This document shows, piece after piece, positions 30,209 through 40,505 of a stretch of DNA of 64,000 nucleotides (positions are counted from its first letter, which is position 1; each line of letters begins with the position of its first letter). Under the pieces are notes generated by a model. It had not been told where the DNA came from and did not search any database. It was given only the letters and a program-made list of their open reading frames with translations. The stretch comes from Enterocytospora artemiae (taxonomy: Eukaryota; Microsporidia): contig JASNGC010000001.1 of NCBI GenBank assembly GCA_038659295.1, forward strand, positions 730,580 through 794,579. The letters are read 5' to 3'. A program made the translations under genes and the position numbers.

Positions 30209-33052
30209 ATGAATAAGTTAGTCGAGTTAGATAAGTTAATAAGGGAAGTTAAAGAGGAAATTTCCAATTCTAACACTCCAAAAGACACAAGAACTGTCTT
30301 TAGTTCAAATGGGAAGAAGCAATATTCTGACGACTCGAATTCTTCAACGTCTGTAGAAACTAGCAATTTAAGTGGAAACAATGTGTGCCATTTACTGAGC
30401 AAACAGTTTTATAAGGATTTAGAGGATTATCAACAGCTGAAATTAAAGGCAACTGAGCAGTATACTAGATTTCTACAGGTAATTAAAAAAATGAAGACCG
30501 ATTATAATGGTGCTCCAGATACACAGGATAAAAGCTTAAGAAACGATGGTTTAAAGAATATTAGTATTACTGGAAAAGATACGGAAATATCCAAAGATAA
30601 AAAAAACAGTAGTCTGTGTCATAAGCAACAAAAATATATGTCAAAATGCCAAAATTCTGAGATTTGTAGTAGTATTGTGAGAAACGACGCAGATATTCCA
30701 AATGATAAAGAAGAATACTTCCACAAAATACTATGTAACTCTAGGGATGCATTGATTTTTATTGAGTCAGAGATGATTAGGATATCCACTAAAATAGTAA
30801 AAGTTAAAAAGTTCAATTTTGATTGTCAACAGAAGTATAAGTTGCAAGTCGAAGAAAATTTAAAATATAAAGAAAAGTGTTTCAAACTAGAAAAAAAGTG
30901 TGGTAAGTACAGAGAGGATTGTAATAACCTTGAAAAACTCATTGGTACAAAAACAGATGAAATTCATAAGCTGAATTTAAAGTTATTGGAAAATAGGCAT
31001 ACATTTGATGATTTGTATGATTGTCAAAATATGAAAATTGATGAGATAACAAGATCGGCTGAACAGTTTAAAAGGGACAAAGTACAATTAGATGAGAAAA
31101 ATAAAAATATGACAGATCAAATTGATGTGATGAATCAGAAAATTAGTGATTACCAAGCAAACGAAGGTAGGTTAATGAAACAAATTCAAGAATTAGCAGA
31201 GAGTGAAAATAGCTTAAAACAACAAATTTCTGATTTAGATTATAATGGAAACTTATTGAAGGAAAAATTGTCAGATTCTAAAACAAGAGAAAAGGAATTG
31301 CATTTGAAAATTACAAACTTAGAGTCTCAAGAAAGTAATTTAAAAAACCAGATTATGCAGCTGAAATTAAATAAGGGGACGATAAAGAAAGAAATGGATG
31401 AGGTTACTGGAATACGAACTTCTGAATTGAGAAATGATATCTCTGAAGATCAAAAATCGAATTCTAACGTGGATTTAAAATTGAGTGATAAAGAAGATAA
31501 TAAACAGAAAGAAGTATATAGCAGTTGTGGTATAGAAGAGATACGGAATAGTGCCGAGTCAACAACAGAATACGAAAGGTTGAATGTGAGATTTGAAAAA
31601 TTAGTACAAGAAAACAGAAAACTATTAAGCAAGTTGTATGATACTAAATCTATGGGAGTAACGAAAAGCTTTATATCTCAGAGTAGTTTGATTGAAGAGC
31701 AAACTGAGATATTGAGAAAATTGATCATTACAATTGATAGTATTAGAGAGCAGCTAAATAGCCAAGATAGTGACAGCAACCAAAATCCCAGAGGAATAGG
31801 CAGCAGTAAATGTTCTTCTGCAGAGTTAAGTCATGAGATAGATAAAAAAATGGCGGATATACCATCTATCACCGATTCTGACTCAAAAAATAGTAATGAT
31901 AGAGCTTCAACTTCCAAGTTAAAATCATCGTTTATGTATAATGCAGATTCTAGATTATTGAAAGAAATTAAAGAGCCAAAACAAAAATTGCAGTTAAATG
32001 ATCTTGCGTCTCTCCTTATGGAAATTTCTAAGGACATGCTAGAAAATATTCAAGGATTTAAAAAAAATATATCAACAGCTCATAGGAAAAATAATTTTCT
32101 AAATGATGCCTTTAAGTGTGATAAATTAAGGAAAACTACCAGATACAGCAAATTTTCATCTGAACAGGAAACTAATACCAAAAAATTTGAAGATAAAAGC
32201 AAGAAGTTTGAATCTAAAATTAATAGAGAAAGAGAAAAAATCACTAGAAACCAAAATAAAATTAACAATAATAATAAAAATATTGCAAATCTAGAAAACA
32301 AAATAGAAAATATGGCCACCAGCAAGCTATCAATTGTGGAAGATAATGGATGTTTGGACAGTAATGACTCTAACTTGGAAAAATATGTTGAAGAAGCGGA
32401 GTCTATGGATAATATTCGTAAAAAGATCGATATGCTTAAATCAAAAAATAGAAATTACAATAATTTAATATCAAAATATTTGTCAAAAATCAACAAATAT
32501 GAATCCATAATGGATAATTTAAGAACAAATATCAATAACAACCAGAATAAGATACCACCACAAAGCCAGCCAGAATGTTCCATTTCCGATCATGAAACTT
32601 CGAACAATATTAAGCAACTTGAAGTATTGAAAAAATTGATTGCAGATTTGTTACAATATCTACCACCCGATATAGAACCTTATTGCTCAGCACATCAAAT
32701 GAGTAGAATAATTAAGAGCCAAAATGAAAGTAAAAATACGCAAGCAGAAGATTCTGTAGTATTACAAAATATTTACAAAATAAAAGAACATTTGAAATGT
32801 ATTCCCTCACGACAAGAATATCAAAAGTGCACAACCACTATTCAACGCATTATGAATGTAGTAAATGAAGGTAATTTAAGCTGTGATATACGCTTTTTAA
32901 ATATGCTTGAGAAAACAATTAAGAAGATGGAAATTTACGATGATCCTGTGATTTGTAAAATTACTGTACAGTTTGCACTTTGTAAGAAATACGTAGAAGA
33001 TGTAATAAAAATGAAAAAAGCATTGCAAGAGTGGGCAAAGGTGGATATATAG
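30209..33052 (+). CDS. Large coiled-coil protein
   Basis: A 947-residue protein of unknown function. Residues about 230-420 form a long coiled coil (repeated LK..I..L patterns with Lys/Glu), and a second coiled-coil block lies at about 650-780. The start at 30209 is the first ATG of the open frame (upstream only GTG) and has no CCC motif. The C-terminal 150 residues are less repetitive with scattered cysteines and may be globular. Cytoskeletal, spindle-pole or tethering roles are typical of such proteins, but no family signature was recognised. Confidence 0.7.
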   Translation: MNKLVELDKLIREVKEEISNSNTPKDTRTVFSSNGKKQYSDDSNSSTSVETSNLSGNNVCHLLSKQFYKDLEDYQQLKLKATEQYTRFLQVIKKMKTDYNGAPDTQDKSLRNDGLKNISITGKDTEISKDKKNSSLCHKQQKYMSKCQNSEICSSIVRNDADIPNDKEEYFHKILCNSRDALIFIESEMIRISTKIVKVKKFNFDCQQKYKLQVEENLKYKEKCFKLEKKCGKYREDCNNLEKLIGTKTDEIHKLNLKLLENRHTFDDLYDCQNMKIDEITRSAEQFKRDKVQLDEKNKNMTDQIDVMNQKISDYQANEGRLMKQIQELAESENSLKQQISDLDYNGNLLKEKLSDSKTREKELHLKITNLESQESNLKNQIMQLKLNKGTIKKEMDEVTGIRTSELRNDISEDQKSNSNVDLKLSDKEDNKQKEVYSSCGIEEIRNSAESTTEYERLNVRFEKLVQENRKLLSKLYDTKSMGVTKSFISQSSLIEEQTEILRKLIITIDSIREQLNSQDSDSNQNPRGIGSSKCSSAELSHEIDKKMADIPSITDSDSKNSNDRASTSKLKSSFMYNADSRLLKEIKEPKQKLQLNDLASLLMEISKDMLENIQGFKKNISTAHRKNNFLNDAFKCDKLRKTTRYSKFSSEQETNTKKFEDKSKKFESKINREREKITRNQNKINNNNKNIANLENKIENMATSKLSIVEDNGCLDSNDSNLEKYVEEAESMDNIRKKIDMLKSKNRNYNNLISKYLSKINKYESIMDNLRTNINNNQNKIPPQSQPECSISDHETSNNIKQLEVLKKLIADLLQYLPPDIEPYCSAHQMSRIIKSQNESKNTQAEDSVVLQNIYKIKEHLKCIPSRQEYQKCTTTIQRIMNVVNEGNLSCDIRFLNMLEKTIKKMEIYDDPVICKITVQFALCKKYVEDVIKMKKALQEWAKVDI

Positions 33053-33303
33053 GTTAGATGAATTAGTTAATAAATTTGGCTTACCTTACATGCACCGTGA
33101 TCCTAAGGATGATATTTACTGATAATAATTTAGGTAAATTTCATAGGGACACCAAAAAGTAAGTATCAATCCCTACAATAACAATCCGTTTGTTTATTAA
33201 TTAAAACATATATAATACCTGTGTTTATAAATGTGAACTTAACCCACAAAATATTTAATAATGTTTAAAATTCATTTTTTAGAAAAAATTTTCTATCCCA
33301 TAA

Positions 33304-35277
33304 ATGATATTTGCAGATAAAAATAAAAAGATCCTAAGTGATAAAGATAAAATAATAATTATCCGAGAAAATTCCACCGTCGAATACTCTAGGAATATTC
33401 CAGACAACTTAAATACATCTATGGTATATGGAAAAACTGTTACCGATCATAAATATGGGAGGTGTAAAAAAATCAACGGTGAAATATTTGAAATTATAGA
33501 TGGTAAGATTTTTAAAAATAGTATTCACATTGGGGATATCAAGGTAGAGAATTTTATTGATTTTCATTTAATTAAAAAACATATTACTGAACAGGATGAT
33601 TGTAATGCTGATCAAAAACCATTACTAGATAATAACAACGACTCTATTAATGACTACTTGCTGTTTTTTGCTTTTGTAGCTAATGGGAAAAATATAAAGT
33701 GTACAGATATGGATGGAAATATAATAGCTGAAGACATAGATTCGTTTAAGTTTGTAGAAGAATTCCTATACTATAAAACTAAGCAGCAAATTTTGAAAAT
33801 GAATTTAACAAATTTCAAGGCTACGGTTATTTGCAAAGCAGATTCAGCAAGATTACTCAATGAAAGGATATATGTCGACTCTGGAAACAAGATTCATTTC
33901 TACAATAGTGGTCGAATAATCGATTGGCATGATTCTACAATTTTTTTTTCTGAAATTTATTCAAACTATGTTTTTTCTTCTTCTATTAGAAAAGTTACGA
34001 GATCTAGCCTGGATAGGGATGATAACCAGGTTTTGTTTTGTTTTAATGGAAAATTTATAGATATATTGATTGAAGATAATAAGCTATATTTTTTAAGTAG
34101 TGTTGAGTTTATAGTATTTGACTTGATTTCTGAGAATATAATATACAGAGACTATTTACTAAGTGGGATCCAATACCAACCAACCAATTTGATGGAAGAT
34201 ATAGAAGAGGAAAACGATATATTAAATTTGAAGAGAAAAAGTAAAGTAGAAATACTAAATTCAATACCCACAGTAATTAACTATTCCTCAGAAATAAAAT
34301 TTACTGGAAACGATTCGACAAATGATGGTGGTAAAGATGAACTAAATAGAATCGATTTTCAATACAATGATATAAAAATTCAAGAAACGAAAAATGACAA
34401 TATCCTAACGCATGCTGAAAAAAGTCACCAGATTGATTATATGGATAATATTTCTCAAGCTAGTCTGACTTTACAAGCACCTGGAAATCCATTAGAATAT
34501 CCCTCTTTCAACGACTCATATGTGGTTGCGCTTGTTGACGATATGCTATTTATTATTAATTCATACTCTGCAGAAATTGTTTCCAAATTTGATTTGCCCA
34601 ATAAGACTAACTATATCTCTGGAGATATGTTGTTTTCTATAAATAACAGGAAAAAGAGTGTTACAATAGAAAGCTACAAAATTCACTTAGGGAAATTGAA
34701 ATTAATTCGATCAGATTTTATTGATAGAGAGCATTTAAGAAACTCTGGATTAAAAAAAATTCATTTTGTTAAGAATCAACTTTATTTGCACATTCGAAAT
34801 CATATTAAAACACCGATGGGCTCAGGATTACTTATTACAAAATTTCATAAGGAAACAGATTTTAAGAGTATATCAACACTTCACAATATTTATGCTATTG
34901 ATAGTTGTGGAGTAATCGACATAGTTGAAAACAAATGTATTTCCATTCTAGTAAATATTAAGAGAATCATAATAACTGATCAATTAACTTTTTTATTAAC
35001 GACTGATGGTGAACTAAATATTCAAATGATCTCTCAATCTTCTCCTGGATCTATTCTGGGAACATTGTCCAATATCATTGACTTTTATATAGAAAAACAT
35101 ATTCTTTTTGTTTTGTCTGTTGCTGGTGATCAAAAGGTAATTTGCAGATATGATTTTACAAATGTACTAGATTTCGATTTAAAGGAGCTGGGATTAGATG
35201 TAACGAACCAGAGTGCGGAGAAATTAGTCTGTGGTAGATTTTATGAAAATACACTTGGATTTCTTGAGTACGAATAA
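33304..35277 (+). CDS. Hypothetical protein, beta-propeller-like
   Basis: A 657-residue protein. Short alternating hydrophobic/polar stretches (KIFKNSIHIGDIKV; RIYVDSGNKIHFYNSG; KLYFLSSVEFIVFDLI; MLFIINSYSAEIVSKF) suggest a beta-propeller built from degenerate WD40-like blades, interrupted by an acidic low-complexity insert at about 300-400. CCC at 33298-33300 lies three bases before the ATG. Candidates include a divergent U3 processome or nucleoporin propeller protein, but nothing specific could be recognised. Confidence 0.65.
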   Translation: MIFADKNKKILSDKDKIIIIRENSTVEYSRNIPDNLNTSMVYGKTVTDHKYGRCKKINGEIFEIIDGKIFKNSIHIGDIKVENFIDFHLIKKHITEQDDCNADQKPLLDNNNDSINDYLLFFAFVANGKNIKCTDMDGNIIAEDIDSFKFVEEFLYYKTKQQILKMNLTNFKATVICKADSARLLNERIYVDSGNKIHFYNSGRIIDWHDSTIFFSEIYSNYVFSSSIRKVTRSSLDRDDNQVLFCFNGKFIDILIEDNKLYFLSSVEFIVFDLISENIIYRDYLLSGIQYQPTNLMEDIEEENDILNLKRKSKVEILNSIPTVINYSSEIKFTGNDSTNDGGKDELNRIDFQYNDIKIQETKNDNILTHAEKSHQIDYMDNISQASLTLQAPGNPLEYPSFNDSYVVALVDDMLFIINSYSAEIVSKFDLPNKTNYISGDMLFSINNRKKSVTIESYKIHLGKLKLIRSDFIDREHLRNSGLKKIHFVKNQLYLHIRNHIKTPMGSGLLITKFHKETDFKSISTLHNIYAIDSCGVIDIVENKCISILVNIKRIIITDQLTFLLTTDGELNIQMISQSSPGSILGTLSNIIDFYIEKHILFVLSVAGDQKVICRYDFTNVLDFDLKELGLDVTNQSAEKLVCGRFYENTLGFLEYE

Positions 35278-35640
35278 ATCAAAATTCACAGAAATTTAAC
35301 TTGACACAATTCATTGGGGTTTTTAATACAATCTATAGTATTTAAAATCTTTGTTTTCTGGTTGACAATCGTGATGCATTGTAGAAAAGTAGGTGCTGAT
35401 ATAGAGGATCTTTATGACAATGGATATAACCTTGTCTCGTTAAGTTGAAAAGTTCATAATATAGCAAGACTTAAGTTCTTATAAAAAATCACATACCTAT
35501 TTTTTAAATCAAGAACAATGCTGATCACGAAAACCATACACTTAGATAGCACAACACAAGAAAACTCATAAAATACAAAGCGTAATTTTAAAAAATAATA
35601 AGAAGAAGAGACTGGTCTTTAAGATTTTTATTAAAGAAGT
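35278..35640. other. Intergenic between convergent genes
   Basis: AT-rich spacer. AATAAA-type signals near 35630 fit the end of the Hsp70 transcript on the minus strand. Confidence 0.4.
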
Positions 35641-37683
35641 TTATAAAGCTTCTCTTGCTTCTTTTTCTGCTTCCTTTTCTTTTGAAGGTACTGGTGTCGA
35701 TTGCACAGCCAATGCCAACTTCTCTGCCTCCTTCTTAAATGCTTCCAATTCAGAGGTTATTTCAGATGCAAGGGTTTTATCAGAAATGTCCTTGACCCAT
35801 GAGTTATAGGTTTCATAGACTGATCTAAACATAAGTAAATCGTCTTCCGGTAAACTAGTGGCCTTTTGAAGTAACTCATCATACATTTCAAGGGCAGTCT
35901 TAAATAGTCTAGTTTGCTCTAGCTTATTCTTAAGCTCTAAATCATCTGCCTCATGTGCTTTAGCAGCATTAAGAATTTCCTGAACCTTTGCTTTGTCAGT
36001 ACCAATATAGTTCTCCTTGAAGACTTTAGAAGAGGTAACATTGGTGTCCAAATCGGTTGCTGTAACTGAAAATTCATAATTGGCACTCATAGACACTTTA
36101 ACCTCAATTCTCGGAACTCCACGTGGACGAGGATCCTTTAAAATAAGTTCAAACGTTCCAAGAAGTGTATTTTGCTTGGCCAATGGCCTTACACCAGTGT
36201 AAACAGCAAGGGAAATTCTAGTTTGGTTGTTTTCAACAGTACTAAATTGCGAAGATGCCACAGTAGGAATAATTTTATCTTTCTCAAGAATTGGCTGGAA
36301 CGAGCCATCTGAGACTTCAATTCCGATGGGCAAAGTTGTGGAATTGAGCAGCATAACACTTTGCTCCCCATCAGAATTAGCTGCCAACCTACAAGCACCA
36401 ATAGAAACTGATTTATCAGGATCAACATCGTAGCACAATTTAGCATTAGGAAATTGCTCAGCCAAATACTGTCTAATATAAGGAATTCTAGTAGAACCCC
36501 CAACTAAAATAACCTTCTGAATTTCCGACTTAGATATTGCCTTGTCCATACCATCCACATTAGTAGTTCTGAAGAGACCAACATTTGAATCGTAAAAAAG
36601 CTCATGGATCTTGTCATAAACTGGCTTTGCCAGTTGATCGAAAGTCTTCTTATCAAGTGAGAATTCATATTCTCTATTTTGACCATCGAAAAACTTTTTA
36701 GTCGCAACATAGTTGGGATTAGTCATTTGATTATTACACGCATCTATTTTAAGCTCTTCAACAAAAAGTCTCAATCTTAATTCCTCATTTTTAGATAGCT
36801 CAAAACCCATAGATTCCATAAAATGCTTGGCTATTTGACTATTAATATTTTCTCCTCCTAAAAAATTATCTCCAGAATATTTAGCAACAGCTAAATTTGA
36901 AAAAATTCCATTATTACTTGTTCCTTCCTTCTCATTTTCCACTTCAACTACAGAAATATCAAAAGTACCTCCTCCTAGATCAAAAACAAGAACCTTCTCC
37001 TCAACATTCAATTCAATGGAGTTTTTCTGCGCATAATCAATACATGCAGCAGTAGGTTCCTTAAATATGACCACATTTGTAAATCCTGCAGTTTCTGCGG
37101 CTTTTTTAGTTTCAGAATCCTGATTGACAGAAAAGTATGCAGGTGTTGTTATAACGGTGGAAATAATATCCTTGTCTTTGGTAATTTCTGAGTACATTCT
37201 TCCCAATAAAAGAGCAGAAAGCTCCGTTGGTGTGTAATCACTCTTTGTACCGTCACTATGCTCTGCAGTGAAAACTGGGATGGCACTATTGCCTGATCCC
37301 TTTTGATTCACATCATAGGTGACATTTCTCTTAAAACGAGCTATTACGGGATCATTGGACAACAAACCCATAGCTCTTTTAAACCCATAGAAATAATTCT
37401 TTGATCTAGGATTCTTCTTGTTTTGTGCATTAGCCTTTAGACCATAATACATGAATGGTAGGCCATTCTTCTTTTCATAATCAACAAAAACTGTTGATGG
37501 CATAGTGTACTCATTATCAAAAAGAATATGAGTAAACTCGTTTGAACCTTTTAAGTGAGTTGTTACACAAGAAAATGTAGTACCTAAATCGATACCAACA
37601 TGAACCGCTTCTTTCTTAAGATTATCAGAAGCATATGCGAACAAAGAAAACAATAAAATTACTCCGCTCCAACATTTCAGCAT
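35641..37683 (-). CDS. ER-type Hsp70 (BiP/Kar2-like)
   Basis: Chaperone of the Hsp70 family, probably in the ER lumen: 680 residues with an N-terminal signal peptide (WSGVILLFSLFAYAS, about 5-19) before the ATPase start VHVGIDLGTTFSC (DLGTT 32-36). The ATPase domain has VLVFDLGGGTFD and ILVGGSTRIP; the linker is altered (VMLLNSTTLPIGIEV rather than LLLLDVTPLSLGIE). The substrate domain and lid follow. The C-terminus is KEAEKEAREAL, with no HDEL/KDEL retrieval signal in this or adjacent frames. No CCC motif is seen; GGG directly precedes the ATG on the coding strand. Confidence 0.9.
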   Translation of the reverse strand: MLKCWSGVILLFSLFAYASDNLKKEAVHVGIDLGTTFSCVTTHLKGSNEFTHILFDNEYTMPSTVFVDYEKKNGLPFMYYGLKANAQNKKNPRSKNYFYGFKRAMGLLSNDPVIARFKRNVTYDVNQKGSGNSAIPVFTAEHSDGTKSDYTPTELSALLLGRMYSEITKDKDIISTVITTPAYFSVNQDSETKKAAETAGFTNVVIFKEPTAACIDYAQKNSIELNVEEKVLVFDLGGGTFDISVVEVENEKEGTSNNGIFSNLAVAKYSGDNFLGGENINSQIAKHFMESMGFELSKNEELRLRLFVEELKIDACNNQMTNPNYVATKKFFDGQNREYEFSLDKKTFDQLAKPVYDKIHELFYDSNVGLFRTTNVDGMDKAISKSEIQKVILVGGSTRIPYIRQYLAEQFPNAKLCYDVDPDKSVSIGACRLAANSDGEQSVMLLNSTTLPIGIEVSDGSFQPILEKDKIIPTVASSQFSTVENNQTRISLAVYTGVRPLAKQNTLLGTFELILKDPRPRGVPRIEVKVSMSANYEFSVTATDLDTNVTSSKVFKENYIGTDKAKVQEILNAAKAHEADDLELKNKLEQTRLFKTALEMYDELLQKATSLPEDDLLMFRSVYETYNSWVKDISDKTLASEITSELEAFKKEAEKLALAVQSTPVPSKEKEAEKEAREAL

Positions 37684-38123
37684 ACCCTTCCTAAAAGTTT
37701 TTTTTAAAATAAAGGAAGCAATTTGGAAAATCAAACAAACAAAGCAAAAATTTTCAGGCGTTAGAAAATTTTTGTTTAAGACTTCTCAGTAATTTTCAAT
37801 GTTACTATTCAAATTGACAATGTGTAAAAGGAGTTACATTCAAAAAACTATTTTAATTTTGGCAATTTAGGCAAAATTAATTAAAAAATATTTCAAAATA
37901 ATAGGTTTAATTTTCATGGTTTTAAAGTTTGAGATATTATATAAATTCAGTCATACAAACAGTTTATCCTCCTGAAAATATTTCTAGAGGAGTTTGATAG
38001 ATCCAGAATTTTCCAAAACTGCTCTTTCTCAAATTAAGATTTATTTAACAAAGTATTTCAACAAGCAATTCGTATCAAGGCATATGCAAAATGCCATTTA
38101 TTATTGTTGCATGGTCGTTGCAT
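37684..38123. other. Intergenic, Hsp70 promoter side
   Basis: AT-rich spacer between the Hsp70 gene (minus) and tRNA-Asn (plus). GTCGTTGCATG duplicated close to the tRNA 5' end is the only visible repeat. Confidence 0.4.
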
Positions 38124-38197
38124 GGTCTAGTGGCGCAACCGGATAGCGCGTACGGCTGTTAACCGTAAGGTTGTGAGTTCGAGTCTTACCTAGACCG
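38124..38197 (+). tRNA. tRNA-Asn (GTT)
   Basis: Full cloverleaf by eye: a 7-bp acceptor stem GGTCTAG/CTAGACC, D-stem GCGC/GCGC, anticodon stem TACGG/CCGTA with loop CTGTTAA (anticodon GTT), T-stem GTGAG/CTTAC with loop TTCGAGT, and discriminator G. There is no intron. This is the only tRNA found in the window. A short T-run follows. Confidence 0.95.
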
Positions 38198-38551
38198 TTT
38201 TTGCATGATGTTAGGTATGTTTTTATAAAGAACCCCATTGGGATAAAAAGTGATCTTCTCAATATAGTGAGTCAAATTTAAGTATTTACATGCAATAGTA
38301 CTAGGGTGTTGTGGTTACAAGAATAAAGAGGCTGCAAAATCGTTATAAATTTATCTATAGCTATCTAATGTCAATAAATTACTGATTAGACATATGTGTC
38401 AAAGCCTTGATCAGCAGCAATACATCGATTAGTAGTGATATTGCTGATACTAATTATCACACTATATTTTAATAACCCATTTTACATAATGCAGTAGGTT
38501 ATTTTAATTTTACGCAGCCTAATAAATTATCTTTCCTTACAATTTTGCCCC
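38198..38551. other. Intergenic, nothing seen
   Basis: Begins with the T-rich tail of the tRNA (likely Pol III stop) and ends with the CCCC motif of the next gene. Otherwise AT-rich spacer. Confidence 0.5.
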
Positions 38552-39109
38552 ATGTTATCTCCAAGTATTCAAGAGAATCTCGAAAAAATCCAGGATACTC
38601 TTGATAAAAAGTATTCCGAGTATTCTAAGATAGAATTCATGAATAAACTTAAACATTATGAATCAATTAAAGATCTTTTGGAGAAACGAGATGCCATTTT
38701 GACAAGTCTGGGCAGAGAAGATTGGGCTCAGTATTTCACAAATGCAGTAGAGAATTTTGAGGCAATTGCGGAGTATTTCCCACTTATTGAAGATTCCGGA
38801 GAAAGCTTTTATGATACATCAATTGTGAAATCAATGAAAGCAGAGTTTCTTGAAAATTATAAATTAAGAGTTACTTTTGAATTTTTCGAAAACTCGTACA
38901 TCGAAAATCAGATATTAGTGAAAAATTATGACCTGTTCGGAAAAGATGAGGCCCCAGCTGATATTAAATATAAGAATACCATGGCACCATGTCCGTTATT
39001 TGAGTATTTTGAGTCGGAAGAAGAATCCCTAGAAACCTTTGATATATTTTATGAATTCTATTGTAATATGTCATTTTATTCGTTATTTTCAGAAAATCAG
39101 AAAGAATAA
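38552..39109 (+). CDS. NAP-family histone chaperone (SET/Vps75-like)
   Basis: A 185-residue protein of the nucleosome-assembly-protein fold. It has an N-terminal dimerisation helix (residues 1-45), then KRDAILTSLGREDWAQYFTNA and LRVTFEFFENSYIENQILVKNYDLFG, followed by CPLFEYFESEEESLETFDIFYEFY. These match the earmuff-domain sequence order of SET/Vps75 (helix, domain, strand with frequent Phe, acidic end). It is short and lacks a long acidic tail. It probably binds H3-H4 or H2A-H2B during chromatin assembly. CCCC directly abuts the ATG. Confidence 0.82.
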   Translation: MLSPSIQENLEKIQDTLDKKYSEYSKIEFMNKLKHYESIKDLLEKRDAILTSLGREDWAQYFTNAVENFEAIAEYFPLIEDSGESFYDTSIVKSMKAEFLENYKLRVTFEFFENSYIENQILVKNYDLFGKDEAPADIKYKNTMAPCPLFEYFESEEESLETFDIFYEFYCNMSFYSLFSENQKE

Positions 39110-39190
39110 ATTAATGGGCATATTATTTGTGCATACACTAATACAATCTGTCAGTATAAAATAGTTTTAACTTTTTTTAAATGGATTTAA

Positions 39191-40042
39191 TTAAATATAA
39201 ATGAATTTATAAGAACCTTGCTCTTTGGACCACAATACTTTACCGCTTTTTATATCGTTAATCACCACAAATGCACCCGCTTCTTTTATCTTCCTTGATT
39301 TTGTTTCTTTTGAAAATTTTGCTCCCATTAATTCTAAAAATTCATCTTCATTGCTAAAATCAGGAAGCTTATAGTAATCTTTTAATGTATTTGCATCAAG
39401 CGCCATAAAAATTTCTTTAAATCCAAATATACCATCTACCTTATCGGTGTCATAAACTCCTCTTAATACATCTGCTACACTCTTTGTATGCTGAGGAGTC
39501 GTAATTCTAATGGTGTTGACAGTGCCAAATTTTTCCTCTATCATCTTCGATAACAAAAATTTCCCACTCTTTCGATTACCAAATATGCAGACTTTCTTCC
39601 CTGTTAAGTCGGTATTTCCCTCAAATCTGGTAAATTTCTTGATTGCATCCAAGTTAACGCCCAGATCTTGTATATAATTCAAATAAACTTGAATTTCTTT
39701 ACCTGCATTACTTAGATATTCTTCCGCAGCAAAAGATCGACTACCATCAATATCTCTATAATCAACTATTTGTACGAATATATCACTATCCATATGTTTG
39801 TCAAATTCTATGATGTAATGTGGCTTGTTCTCTTTTATACTAGCAAAGTTCTTTGTCCTCTCTTCGGTGTCTGCTTTAATTTGATTTATCTGATCCTTTT
39901 CTTCTTGTGTTAGCAAAATAGACTTTGGAAGCCTTTTTTTATCTCTATTTTCCTTTCTGACTTTTCTATGATGCTCCTTTACTTTCTTGTTAATCTTCTC
40001 TCTCTTCCTTGTGGAAATTCTCTTTGATTGAGTCTTAGCCAT
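39191..40042 (-). CDS. GNL3/Grn1-like protein with degenerate GTPase
   Basis: A 283-residue relative of nucleostemin/Grn1/Nug1-type circularly permuted GTPases that act in 60S assembly. The basic N-terminus (RKREKINKKVKEHHRKVRKE, about 12-31) fits the GN3L_Grn1 domain. FVQIVDYRDIDGSRS (89-103) corresponds to the VLDARDPxGxR segment. The end DFSNEDEFLELMGAKFSK and SGKVLWS matches the C-terminal part. However, the NKxD guanine-specificity motif is missing from the expected gap (110-150), and the P-loop reads GNRKSGKF (155-162), with Phe for Ser/Thr. GTP binding is therefore doubtful. ACCATAA precedes the ATG. Confidence 0.75.
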   Translation of the reverse strand: MAKTQSKRISTRKREKINKKVKEHHRKVRKENRDKKRLPKSILLTQEEKDQINQIKADTEERTKNFASIKENKPHYIIEFDKHMDSDIFVQIVDYRDIDGSRSFAAEEYLSNAGKEIQVYLNYIQDLGVNLDAIKKFTRFEGNTDLTGKKVCIFGNRKSGKFLLSKMIEEKFGTVNTIRITTPQHTKSVADVLRGVYDTDKVDGIFGFKEIFMALDANTLKDYYKLPDFSNEDEFLELMGAKFSKETKSRKIKEAGAFVVINDIKSGKVLWSKEQGSYKFIYI

Positions 40043-40505
40043 TTATGGTAAAAGTTTTCTAATATTTTTAAAAATAAAATTATAGTTTGATGCTTTACGT
40101 ACAAATAATCGACAAGCAGTGAATATGAAGGCATTATACTTCATCATATTCATATATACTTGAGATATAATTTTTCAAGTACCAAGTAGTTAATTGCTTA
40201 TAAACTACAACATTTTAACTGTAGTTTGATATTACAAATCTAAGATCAGTTAGATTATATATTGATGTAGAAAATCAAGGTTAATATTCACGCCATTTAT
40301 CAATATATGGAATCTTATTATTCTGATTATAAGAGTAGATAAAAAGATAGATAGGAGTAGGTTTATGCAACGGTATGCAGCCGTCTATCAGACATATCAT
40401 AGAGGAATTACCGGTTTAAAACTATCTGTACCTATTTTCTGGAATTTCCTTTTTAATAATTTACTGCTTTATTTGTTTCTTTTTTCAAAAAACTCCTAAA
40501 TATTC
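40043..40505. other. Divergent intergenic region
   Basis: AT-rich spacer between divergent genes. No ORF or RNA gene was recognised. Confidence 0.45.
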
